Positions 55,727 through 64,000 of a stretch of DNA of 64,000 nucleotides are shown piece after piece (positions within the stretch are counted from its first letter, which is position 1; each line of letters opens with the position of its first letter). The stretch comes from Euglena gracilis (taxonomy: Eukaryota; Euglenida; Euglenophyceae; Euglenales). A program made the position numbers and the translations under genes. The DNA lies in assembly GCA_039621445.1 (NCBI GenBank), contig CP154956.1, positions 56,679,220-56,743,219 of the forward strand. Reading direction: 5' to 3'. The notes beneath the pieces were generated by a model, which made no database searches, was not told where the DNA came from, and was given only the letters and a program-made list of their open reading frames with translations.

Positions 55727-57475
55727 TCACTTCTGCCCCTGGGCAGCAACCTGCTGTCCAGGCTGTGGTGCTGCCGTTTTCTGTGCCCACCGTAAGGGCT
55801 GTGGACACTCTCGTTTGAAATGTCCCGGCTGTTCGCAGTTGTAACACCTTCCGTCATCTGGAGGTGGCACGTATCTGGGCTGTCCGGCTGTCCCGGAGTT
55901 CTGTGTCGACTGCCAGGACGGTTGTCCCTTTCCTGAATTTCCCTTCCCGCTCCCCTTCCCAGACCCTTTTCCCTTGCCTTGGTCAGGATACGAACCCTGT
56001 CCCTTGCCTTTCCCTTTCCCCTTGCTGTAATCCACAGTGGTCCAGCCTGCCCAATTTTGGCCCTGATTTTGACTCTGTCCCTGATTGTAGAGGGCTTGGG
56101 GCTGGGGTTGTGGGGCACCCGAAGGCTGCCTTTCCTTTTCCGGAGTTGGTGGTCTGGGTTTTGGGGAATTGGAACGGGACCGGGCAGGTGGGGGCGTTTT
56201 GCTTATGGGTCGAGAAAAATTGTTTTCTTTCACCTCCCGGACATACCCCCTTTTGTCACTGGATCTTGATCGATGTTCCCGTGGCTGGTTCTGCCACCCC
56301 CCGAAGTTCTTTCCGAACATGTCAGATTGTTCCTGACATCTCAGTTCTGTTTCCACCTTTGCAAACATCTCCTCCAGGGACAGCTTTGTTTGTACCACTG
56401 TGAATCTGGGTTGGTGTCCTGAGGCCAGGGCTGTGCCGTTCTTCATCATCAGCAGCTGGGACGCCCTGCTGCTGTTCAGGCTGATGATGAAATCAGTTCC
56501 GTCGGCTGTCACGAGGAACCTTTGGTCAGCCCCAAGTGTGGCTGCAACCAGTCTTGTTACGTCTTCCCTGGTTGCGTCTGGGACCCCAGGTACGCTTGTC
56601 AGCCCCTTCCATTTCAGAGTGTGTCTGTCTTGGTTCCTCCTGTCTTGTTCACGAATGCAGTTTCTGCGCATCATTTCAGGCATCCGTTCAGCGACCAATG
56701 CATACACACCGTCTGCGGAGGGGTGTTCCAACCGACTGTAGAGCAGTTTGAAGCGTGCTTCAAACTCCCTCCATGCCCCCAGAGTCAGTTTTCCATCGTA
56801 CCTGGGTTTCAGGTTTTTCAGCTCCTCCTTTATTGCCAGCTGGGTGTCCCCTTCGTACTTTTGGCAGAGCCAATTCCAAAATTCCTGATATCTGATTTTT
56901 TCTCCCCGTTCTTGTCGTCGCTGGAGCTCCAGCCGGCCCGTCTCGTCAAGGCTTCCCTCCAAAATTGTCAGTTTCATGTCATCTGTGGTCCCTGTCCGGC
57001 TGACAATCGGTTCAGGTAAATTGGAAATTTCACAGAAAAATCTGCAAAATTTCCTTGGAGGAGCGGTCTGACCAGATCTTTTGTCATGGCTGCACCCACT
57101 GGTCCCATCAGCAGCCCAATGGAGGGGGCAGCATGTGCTGCCACTGGGGCGACAACCGTTTCTGCCCCCACATGAAAAATGGGTGTGTATGTGCTGCCGA
57201 ATTGGGGACCTGCTGCGTTTTGTGGCCCTGGGTTTTCTTCTGTCACCCATGTGAACAGATCCCGCGTTCGCGGCTGTGAGCTCTGGCTGGGACCTGTGTT
57301 TTCCCGTTGTTGACTCTGTTGTTGCATCATGTTTTTTGATTTCCAACAGTTCCCTCTCCAGTCGCTGCTGGTGTTCCAGCATTGGGTCTGTCGGTTTCGG
57401 TCGGGGTTGAAAAGGTTGGGCGTCGGCTGAAAGTTCAAACACAGGTTGGGGTTTGGGGGGCTGGGTCCTTGACAC
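55727..57475 (-). CDS. Element F Gag: capsid and CCHC zinc knuckle
   Basis: 582 codons. A Ty3-type capsid core (YQEFWNWLCQKYEGDTQLAI, then LTLGAWREFEARFKLLYSRL) is followed by an Arg/Ser/Pro-rich region, GKGKGKGQGSY-type basic repeats and a complete zinc knuckle CYNCEQPGHFKREC (near 55812-55855). It ends in UGA, after which the same frame continues into Pol. Confidence 0.85.
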   Translation of the reverse strand: MSRTQPPKPQPVFELSADAQPFQPRPKPTDPMLEHQQRLERELLEIKKHDATTESTTGKHRSQPELTAANAGSVHMGDRRKPRATKRSRSPIRQHIHTHFSCGGRNGCRPSGSTCCPLHWAADGTSGCSHDKRSGQTAPPRKFCRFFCEISNLPEPIVSRTGTTDDMKLTILEGSLDETGRLELQRRQERGEKIRYQEFWNWLCQKYEGDTQLAIKEELKNLKPRYDGKLTLGAWREFEARFKLLYSRLEHPSADGVYALVAERMPEMMRRNCIREQDRRNQDRHTLKWKGLTSVPGVPDATREDVTRLVAATLGADQRFLVTADGTDFIISLNSSRASQLLMMKNGTALASGHQPRFTVVQTKLSLEEMFAKVETELRCQEQSDMFGKNFGGWQNQPREHRSRSSDKRGYVREVKENNFSRPISKTPPPARSRSNSPKPRPPTPEKERQPSGAPQPQPQALYNQGQSQNQGQNWAGWTTVDYSKGKGKGKGQGSYPDQGKGKGSGKGSGKGNSGKGQPSWQSTQNSGTAGQPRYVPPPDDGRCYNCEQPGHFKRECPQPLRWAQKTAAPQPGQQVAAQGQK

Positions 57476-58945
57476 GGGGGGGGTCCTGTCGGATTGAAAG
57501 TTTTTTGAATTCTTCTTGTACCGTTTGCACCATTAAGGTTTTTAGGTCAGGGAGGTCCCAACCCGCACCTGGCACAGGTTCTCGGGGTCCTCGGGTCCCC
57601 TCCCGGAGCTGTCCTCGGGTCCCCTCCCTGGGCTGTGTTAGGGGGCTTTGGGGCCCCCAGACCCCCGTTGGGGCTCTGGGGCCGAGGCTGCTGGCTGTGG
57701 GGCTGGGGCCGCTGGCTGGGGTCCCCCCAACCCCATCAGTTCTGCCCAAGCCTCCGGCTGGGGCCCCGATGTCATCCCCTGCCCCGTGCAGGCTGTGGCT
57801 GGGCCTGGGCTTCGCTGCCTTGCTGCAACAGTTGGCTGGGGTTCTTGGGTTTGCCCCTTCCCGCTTGGCGGTTCTGTTGTCCGTCTGGACAACTGCCCCA
57901 CTGGCCCAGGGGATGGGGTTTCTGGGTTTTTCCCCATCCCCTGTTGCCGCCAGTCGCTGAGAGGGCTAGAGGCTGCTGAGAAAGAATATGATTGAGATTT
58001 TTCAAAACTCCCTTTTGTCTTTTGTGTCAGTTCAGTCAGTTCATTTAATCTTTTTTCAGTGGCCTCCCATTTCGCTTGCCACAGTTGGTTCTGACTGTGG
58101 AACTCGGCAGTCAGCGATCTACACTGCTGCTGCCAAATTCCAGAGTCTTGCGTTTCTTTCAGGGTTGTTCGTGTGGTCAGGTCTGGCAGCTGTGCCTCCA
58201 ACCGTCCCACCCTGTTCACCGTCGGTCCCAGTGTGGATGACATGTCGATCCACCTGGCCTGGTCACCGGCTTCCTGCGACCCAGTCTTGAAAACCCCCTT
58301 TTGGAATTCCCCCAGTACCCTCCTGAAGGTTTGGGCTGATTACTCCACTTTGTGTCCCAGCCCTGTCATTTCCTGGTTCAGACGGTCAAATCTTCTTTCG
58401 TTTTCATCGTTCGCGGCCAGTGTGTCCATACGTCTGGTCAAGGTGGTGACTTCCTGCGAAAGTTTGGTCATCCGCTGTTCCAGTGTTTGGTCCCGTTGCC
58501 CCTCGACCAGTTGTTCCACCCTTGCGTTCAGGCCTTTCATTGCCTTGGTAAAATGTTCTTGTGTTTGTTGGACCCTGTGGTTCAGTTCTTTCAGCGTCTC
58601 GTCACAGTTGCCTGCCAGTGTCCCTACCTGGCGTTCTGTCTCTGCCTCCCGTGATTTCACCTCCCGTTGACTTTCAGCCAACCCAGCCATTGTCTGTTCG
58701 ACCCCCTGCATCCGCATCTGCAATTCTTGAAGCACCTGCTCGTTTTGTTTCTGCTGGCCGAGTAATCCTATGAGGTGTTGCCCCTGGGTCTGTGTGCTTC
58801 CCCCTGACACTTGCAACAAACCCTGGAACCCGTTAATGTTTTCGTCCAGCTGCCCAGCCATCACCTTCAGGTCCAGAATCTGTTGTTCCAGGTTCTCAAA
58901 GTGTCCCTGGTACAGTCTGTTTTGATTCGTCACCATCCCCTCCAA
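57435..58945 (-). pseudogene. Element F Gag-region coiled coil and Pro-rich segment
   Basis: 58340-58945 is a coiled coil (QILDLKVMAGQLDENINGF, QRMTKLSQEVTTLTRRM) ending in TAA. The same frame is open beyond it into 57638-58243 (WQAKWEATEKRLNELTEL, then Pro/Gln/Ala-rich) ending in TAA at 57638. The frame 57435-57749 continues as VPGAGWDLPDLKTLMVQTVQ. The order coiled coil, Pro/Gln-rich, capsid matches elements C and D. Confidence 0.6.
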
Positions 58946-59068
58946 GTTTTCAGTTACTGTGGCCAGGTTTGTGGACAGCTCTTCATACCCGCCGTCTGTT
59001 CACCACACCAACCCTTCTGTCCGTTCCCCCTGTGTAATCAGTTGCTGTTCCAAGCGTGTAAACTGTAG

Positions 59069-59925
59069 TTATGTGGTGTTTTGAAGTCGTTGTATCACCA
59101 TTGTGGTTTTCTGGTTCACAAACTCAGTGGCTCGCCTGAAAGTGTGGAATTCCTGCTGGAATTCCGTCATGTTCTGCACGAAACTGGACCACCAGTTTGT
59201 GTCGGCGAACCAGTCGTAATGTTCTGGTTCCGCCTCAGATTCCTCCACCCCAGCACCGTTGACCTGGAAGTGGTCTTCGTTCGGGCTCTTTCTTGCCGCT
59301 TCCAGGCTCAAAAGTTCTGAGTGTCTGTGCTGGGTTCTGGGTGGAATGTGAGCTGCAGTGGCTGTGTGTCTTGGTAGATGTCTCTCAGTTCGTCGTCTTC
59401 GGTGTCCGTGAACTGTGTTGTCCCTGTTTCCTCCTGGGTCCTGGGGTTCTGTTCCCCATCTTGTTCCATTTCGACCATTGTAATTGTCATCTGCGACAAT
59501 TGTGCAATGTCAATGTCGCACCCCAGGGTCCTGGCCATGTCTGTGGTCGTTTCTGTGTCGTATTCCCATTGCTCAGGTTCCTGGTTCCACTGCACGTTTT
59601 CTGGGGCGGTCATTGTGGATTCCGTCATTGTGATTCCTGTTGCTGGGTGATTGAAATGGACATCTGTCTCTGGACCAGCCAACCTAGCGACGGCTGATGA
59701 GACAGATTCCTGTGGTTCCGTGGTAATTTTCTGTTGTTCAGTCCAGCCGCTTTCGGGGGAACTGAAAATGGGCAGAAAGCCTCTGCTACCATTTGAACGG
59801 GATAACCCCCTTTGCTGTTCCGCTGTTTCCAGGTCCATGGGGTTTCCCTGTCCCCGCGTAGGATCGATTACCCTGCCCAGTTGAATTTCAATTCCCCGCA
59901 CGGCCTTTGTTAAAAATTGTTTCAT
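59069..59925 (-). CDS. Element F acidic leader Gag ORF
   Basis: 59308-59925 starts MKQFLTKAVRGIEIQLG; its first codons fall inside the 5' repeat. The sequence is acidic and Thr/Glu-rich (EQWEYDTETTTDMARTLG). It overlaps by a few bases a second frame 59069-59311 (EESEAEPEHYDWFADTNWW, then a short coiled coil), possibly through a -1 shift at TTTTGA. No known domain. Confidence 0.5.
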
Positions 59926-60663
59926 TTTCTTGGGTTAAAAAGACCTTTTTCCTTTTTGGGCTTGGTGTGGGGTGGGTCCTTGGGGGGTCACAAATCGGGT
60001 ATAAAACACCTGTAGGTCTTGCTCTAAGCAGCGAAATGCTTTCAAATGGGTGGTCGTGGTCAGTGAAGGTCTTCGGTGCCGGCGAACTGGCGCTTCTTAG
60101 GCACACCAGCAGCAACAACTCCTGCTTCAGACTTCACTTCAGATCACAGGACCAATGCTTGAACAGATAATCAACTTCCACTTCCAATGAAATCTTGACA
60201 AACTTGAATTGGCTTGAAACTTGAACCAAATAGGCCAATGGCAAATAGATAATCAGCTTGAGCAAAGACAGAGCAGTGACAGAGCCCTGTGGGAGTCAGT
60301 GGTCAAAATGTGGTCAGAGGTTAAAATTCAGTTAGGAGGGGATTATCCTAATTGTTTCATCATTGAAACTGTAGGCCCCTGGTTGGGTCAAGTCCCCTGC
60401 AGGGCTGACGTTTTTTTTGTTTTAAAACAAAGCAAAAAAACTTTCATGAATAAAAAACGGTTTAAAAACGGTTTTTTGTTTCAAAAAAAAGTGTTTTTTT
60501 TAAATAAAACACTGCAAATAGGAAAAAAACTTGTTTAAAAACACTTGTTTTAAAACAATGCCTCAGCCCTGGTCCCCTGGTTAGTTCTGTGGCGCCTGGG
60601 TTAGCTTTTAAGGTTAGCGCCTGAGGTTAACTAACTTACCAGGGCACTCAGCGCCCCTGACTC
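59890..60663 (-). repeat. Element F 5' LTR carrying a MITE
   Basis: 774 bp; removing the 172-bp MITE and one 8-bp duplication leaves 594 bp, exactly the length of the 3' LTR. Confidence 0.85.
60400..60571. mobile_element. hAT-type MITE, 172 bp, with empty site present
   Basis: Begins CAGGGCTGACG and ends CTCAGCCCTG, with inner inverted repeats TTGTTTTAAAACAA. It is flanked by perfect 8-bp repeats GTCCCCTG (60392-60399 and 60572-60579). The other LTR of F reads GTCCCCTG once at the same place, so insertion took place after F landed. Very A/T-rich, no coding capacity. Confidence 0.96.
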
Positions 60664-60667
60664 ACAA

Positions 60668-61628
60668 CATTGCCGAACAATGTTATCGCAATTGCGTTGC
60701 AAAAAATCAAAGTGTCTTTCATTCCCATCCCAAGGAAAGCGAGAAGGAGGGGGGTGAAACCCCCGACTTTCGTCGCAAGGGGGGGAGTGACGACCGTTTG
60801 AGGTCCACCGCCGGGCGGCGGAGTTTTTCCTTTTTAGAAGGCCTTTTTAAGGGCGGTTTAGCTCTAATTTTAAGGCTTTCTAAACATTTCCATTAAAATT
60901 CCCTCTCCTAGGGCGCCCATGGTTTGGTTGTGCAAGGAGAGAGATTGAGTGATGCTAGGTATTCCCAAATGGTGATTTTGGGTTTATTTAGCACAATTTA
61001 AGCCTTTTATGCATTTTTCCTTTGGTTTTAAGGGAAAATGTTGGATTTGGTGAGAGCGCTTGGAACAGAATTTTAAGAGATTGGCTCCTGAGTTCCTGGA
61101 GTTTTTGCAGGGGTTTGCAAAGCTCAATAATGAAGTAATTCAGCATAATTTATCAAAATCAAGGGGGGAAACCTTGATTTTGACTAGGGTTGGTTGATTT
61201 TGATGCAATGGGCTAGGATTTGGGATTTGAGAGCGCTTAGGAATCAGCGCACTCAATCCTAAATTTAACTGCCCATCAGGGGCATCAAAATCATTTTCTT
61301 TTCACAGGGTTTTCCTCTTCACTTGTTTCACCATTGCATTTGTTGTGTCAATTACAACCAATTACATTCAATCATTGAACTTGGATTTACAATTGGAATT
61401 GCAAATGGACGGACAACAAATCAATCAAGAAAGCTCAATTGAAGAAGGTGACGTTTGTCTTCCCCCCCCTTCATCTGTGGGAAAAGGGGCAGGGGGGTGG
61501 GACTCCTCAACTCAGGCAACAACAGGCCAATTTTCACCCCAAACCCCCATTTTTTGGCCCAGAAACTGTGAGAAATGACACCCAGGGGTGGTGTTGGCTC
61601 TCACTGGTTCAGCTGAGCAGGGAGGGGT
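60668..61628 (+). other. Element C 3' region
   Basis: The methyltransferase frame continues for about 40 codons to a stop near 60795. The rest shows no RT, integrase or chromodomain. A short frame at 61345-61578 (MDGQQINQESSIEEGDVCLP) has no known domain. Two GAGAGCGCTT boxes occur at 61053 and 61230. Confidence 0.5.
61615..61627 (+). promoter_or_regulatory. Element C polypurine tract
   Basis: GAGCAGGGAGGGG lies directly before TTGAAACCCC of the 3' LTR. Confidence 0.5.
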
Positions 61629-61883
61629 TGAAACCCCAAAGGCACCCCCCTTGGAGATCCCAGTGACACCCCCGTCAGGGGTCGGGGAAGGTCCACTGGG
61701 AAGTTTCTCCTTGGAAATGATGGCCCAGTTTCGGCCACAGGGGGGTGCAGAATGGGAAAAAATTTTCGACACAAGTCGGCTCGAGGAGCCAAAAAACGAT
61801 CCTACGCCGGAAACTGGCCCCGGGCGGGGGTTTCCGCTTCACCCCAGTGCTGCCGAGGGACATGGCAGCACGGGTGTGAAACA
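61629..61883 (+). repeat. Element C 3' LTR
   Basis: 255 bp, TGAAACCCC...GTGTGAAACA, homologous to 26266-26506 with a 14-bp length difference. Confidence 0.8.
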
Positions 61884-62190
61884 GGGGGCCCCTTCTGATT
61901 TCACTAAAACCCACCTTTAAGCCCATAAGTGCAGACACCATTACTTCCATAACTAAAGATTTTTTGGCCAAACATGGGGTGCCCCCCCCCAGGTGTGGGG
62001 GGCCCACTCCACCAGAGGAGCAGGAGTTGGTTTACTCACAAAATTGGGCCTTTCTGCACAAGAAGTTTGTGAAATTGGCCAGAGGAGGGGGGTGGAAGCT
62101 TTTACAGCCCACTACCAACGACTTGGTGCCCAAGGTGCCCTGGAAAATGCCCTGGCCCCCCTATTTTCAGTGCACAATCAGGCCTCACAA

Positions 62191-62286
62191 GGGCAAAGTG
62201 CGGAGCCCGAGGTGTCTCGTACTCCCTCGAGGAAAACCGACAAGGGAGGATGGGACACCGAGGGCGAAGCCCAAAGACCTTGTGAG
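62191..62286 (+). repeat. Element B internal complementary region
   Basis: 62191-62214 is the reverse complement of the left tip 17840-17863; 62217-62286 is the reverse complement of the right tip 62513-62582 with three mismatches I could see. Confidence 0.88.
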
Positions 62287-62419
62287 CCCAACCCCCCCAC
62301 CCATAAAAGAAAATTTGTGTTCAAAAGCCCTCGGTCAGAAAATGGGGGCCAGGGGGGGCAGAGGGGGGGGACCCCCCCCCAGGGGCAAGAAGCCACGTCG
62401 CCAAGTCGGAGCAGCATCG

Positions 62420-62497
62420 TCAGCCAACTCCGGCGAGGCGGCACCAAGCAGGACCTCCTAACCCAGCGCAGCGAACAATCACACAACAAACCGCCGG
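62420..62497 (+). repeat. Element B right inverted terminal repeat
   Basis: Reverse complement of 17867-17946. Confidence 0.85.
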
Positions 62498-62582
62498 CGA
62501 GCAAGGAATGGCCTCACAAGGTCTTTGTGCTTCGCCCTCGGTGTCCCTTCCTCCCTTGTCGGTTTTCCTCAAGGGAGTACGA

Positions 62583-64000
62583 TGACATGGTGTGTGGGCA
62601 AAAAGCTTTCAGATTCGCATCACCTTCAAAATCCCATTTTGCATTACTTTAAAATTAAAATAGATGAGTAGAACGTGCGCAAATGTAGGCGCAAAGCCGT
62701 AAGCTAACAGGACAGGGCATTGCCTAAATGTGAAAAAATCTGTCCAAGCACGTTCAATGAAAAATCCACAAGGAAAATGGCCCAAAAAGGAGCATTTTCT
62801 TTTGGCAAAATCAACTCAACTTCGGGAAAAAAAATAGTTTCCGGCATCCTCCGACAATCATCAATCCCCCCATGTGTGCACAACTCCGTCTGCAACCACG
62901 TGCCCAAACCCAAGCAAAAAACCTGGTTAGCCCGAGCGTAAATCCATGGCAAAATCCTTGCGCAAACCTCCGCACCAATCTGTGCGCACATCTGTCAGCT
63001 AATCCATGTGCAGTCATGTATGCTCGCCGCTGCGAAAACCCGTCCGCTGACCGCTGATTTGTGTGCCTTGTACGGCTCGCCCTTATGCAAACCCGTGTGC
63101 TTGCTAACCCATGAGCTAACACGTGCAAACAACCATATGCACAGTACGAGCTGAAGGGTTTTTAGGAGTAGGATCAGGTTTGGGATCCGCAAGGCAGAAA
63201 TTGATTCAATTTGGGGACAAATTTGGGCTGAAGGGCTGAGAGCCAGGTCCCCTGTCGGGAAGACTTTCAAGTTGCACTTTTGCCCGAATAATTCCAAATT
63301 TCAGCCATAATTTGGCTCAACTGGGTGCGAAATCAGGCCGAACTTATTCTGATGTTTCCAATGTTTCTTTTTTTCCGTTCATTTCAAAACTTCCGATGTT
63401 TGGGACACTTTCGGAACTCCCCCCTAGAGCCCCAACGGACCCCCTGGGGGCGGTTGGGGCTCGCTGCCCTATGCACATAGTGATGACGTCGCGTGGAATA
63501 AAAATTCACAAGTTAGTAAAGTAGGAATTGGAATTAGACAAGCACTTGGGGGAATTATTTGCAACGTCAATATGTCTGCTAAATTCAAAAAGCTTATTGA
63601 AATTGCCCTTGGGGTTCCTTCATGCCCGCAAATCAGAGCAATATGTGCACCACGAAACAAATACACATCAAGCGTGCAATCTCATCGAGTTCATCTAGCG
63701 GCGAGTCTGAGCAGGCGGAGCCATCCAATCCTGAACCTCCACAGTCTATTGCAGGCACACCGGGACTCGTCCCCAACGTTGGGCTCCAGCTGCCCCAAAA
63801 GTCCCAGCGTGTCACTGCAATGGGATGGGCCAGACCTTCGCCCCCTTCACAACCCGCACACCCATATGACCGTTTCCCATAGGCCCAGGTGAGCTGGGCG
63901 CGGGGCTCCGTCCCAGCGGCGAAAGCCTGGGCAGGACCAAGCCCACGAGGCTGCTATGCCACACCGGCAGCCGGCGGACGGCGAGCAAAAGCTTTTTTTT
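62583..64000. other. Right flank, no convincing gene
   Basis: Sequence beyond element B. 62860-63130 has loosely repeated GCAAACC/GCTAACCC words, perhaps a decayed repeat. Nothing matches the left flank of B closely enough to show a target duplication. Confidence 0.4.
63622..63882 (+). CDS. Small candidate ORF, unknown
   Basis: 86 codons from ATG, starting PANQSNMCTTKQIHIKR, with a Ser run (SSSSSSGESEQAEPSNPEPP), then Pro-rich to the stop. The composition resembles the N-terminal leader of a retrotransposon Gag, and a frame just 5' is also partly open. No domain is recognised. Confidence 0.25.
   Translation: MPANQSNMCTTKQIHIKRAISSSSSSGESEQAEPSNPEPPQSIAGTPGLVPNVGLQLPQKSQRVTAMGWARPSPPSQPAHPYDRFP

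Larger units (their letters stand above)
47603..60663 (-). mobile_element. Ty3-like chromodomain LTR retrotransposon F with two methyltransferase-like domains
   Basis: Direct repeats of 594 bp (47603-48196, and 59890-60663 less a 180-bp insertion) flank a minus-strand element. The flanking 4 bp ACAA (47599-47602 and 60664-60667) match, and removing F restores C's reading frame. Order: gag ORFs, capsid with CCHC knuckle, UGA, adenine-MTase-like, cytosine-C5-MTase-like, protease, RT, RNase H, integrase, chromodomain. The order of the two methyltransferase-like domains is the reverse of D. Eight LTR differences were counted. The repeat ends are not TG...CA, and gag seems to start inside the LTR. 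A narrower TG...CA reading (47631-48199) gives no target duplication. Confidence 0.88.
26266..61883 (+). mobile_element. LTR retroelement C: gag plus cytosine-methyltransferase domain, no RT seen
   Basis: Direct repeats of 241 bp (26266-26506) and 255 bp (61629-61883), both TGAAACCCC...GTGTGAAACA, bound the element. An initiator-Met-tRNA-like primer site follows the left repeat and a purine tract precedes the right one. C is interrupted by A2, D and F. Removing them leaves about 6.0 kb: gag with a coiled coil, capsid-like region and zinc knuckle, a GKG-rich linker, and a cytosine-C5-methyltransferase-like domain. No protease, RT, RNase H, integrase or chromodomain is found before the 3' LTR, so C is either a non-autonomous methyltransferase carrier or internally deleted. 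No target duplication was found at its junctions with B, and about 15 recombinase codons of B seem lost there. In-frame stops and LTR differences show that C is older than D and F. Confidence 0.8.
17840..62582 (+). mobile_element. DIRS-like retroelement B (outermost element, interrupted)
   Basis: The left end starts CACCTCGGGCTCCGC at 17840 and the right end closes in GAGTACGA at 62582. An internal complementary region near the right side reads as the reverse complement of the right end joined to the left end, the signature of DIRS elements. Inverted terminal repeats of about 80 bp pair across the element. Its gag, RT-RNase H-DAM and tyrosine recombinase segments are at 22746-23744, 23671-25757, 25672-26265 and 61884-62652. 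Element A1 interrupts it at 18098-22740 and element C at 26266-61883. Removing both leaves about 4.5 kb, the size of intact A1. The RT and recombinase carry several frameshifts, so this copy is dead. It is the oldest insertion here because the others lie inside it. Confidence 0.85.
61884..62652 (+). pseudogene. Element B tyrosine recombinase, C-terminal part
   Basis: Resumes with LLISLKPTFKPISADTITSI. A C9 run at about 61982-61990 breaks the frame just before the catalytic HSTRGAG box (near 62005). GLSAQEVCEIGQRRG follows, then the tyrosine in FTAHYQRLG. The tail is encoded by the internal complementary region and right terminal repeat, and the open frame runs past the element end. It aligns with the A1 recombinase in order and spacing. 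Confidence 0.8.

Overview
The window looks like nuclear DNA of a repeat-rich eukaryote, most plausibly a microalga or other protist. Protein-coding pieces at the left end are short, very GC-rich exons split by GT-AG introns. The introns are packed with GT-type microsatellites, G/C homopolymer runs and small transposons. I see no bacterial operon layout, no rRNA or tRNA gene and no CRISPR array. The species cannot be fixed from this sequence.

Left part (1 to about 15.6 kb, + strand): two host genes. The first (about 861-2664) reads as a secreted DOMON-domain protein in at least four exons. The second (5533 to about 15554) is a sugar-nucleotide pyrophosphorylase-like protein in at least nine exons: a nucleotidyltransferase core with the G-x-G-T-R signature, then a hexapeptide-repeat C-terminus. 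Two non-autonomous hAT-type elements with 8-bp target duplications, a nest of perfect palindromes and several long microsatellites lie in its introns. The stretch 15.6-17.8 kb holds nothing I can assign.

Right part (17840-62582): a nested set of transposons. The outermost, B, is a DIRS-like tyrosine-recombinase retroelement. It is interrupted by a complete DIRS-like element of another family (A1, 18098-22740) and, inside its recombinase gene, by an LTR element (C, 26266-61883). C is interrupted by a second family-A copy (A2, 27470-32044), by a Ty3-like chromodomain retrotransposon (D, minus strand, 32107-44066, 4-bp duplication ATCC) and by a second, diverged Ty3-like chromodomain retrotransposon (F, minus strand, 47603-60663, 4-bp duplication ACAA). 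One LTR of F carries a 172-bp hAT-type MITE with a perfect 8-bp duplication; the other LTR is the empty site. Subtracting the insertions leaves B about 4.5 kb, close to the 4.6 kb of A1 and A2. Removing A2, D and F restores the reading frame of C at each junction, which supports the reconstruction.

The most unusual biology is in the LTR elements. D and F each encode, between Gag and protease, a cytosine-C5-methyltransferase-like domain and a separate adenine-methyltransferase-like domain, in opposite orders, and both end Pol in a chromodomain. C carries gag plus the cytosine-methyltransferase domain but no visible protease, RT or integrase. D also has three in-frame UAG codons through its Gag-Pol frame, and a leader in which the LTR/primer-binding-site junction is tandemly repeated with compensating hairpins. 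The family-A elements show the full DIRS hallmark set: inverted terminal repeats, a 100-bp internal complementary region equal to the circle junction, and Gag and recombinase in one uninterrupted frame overlapping the RT frame.

The flank 62583-64000 has no convincing gene.
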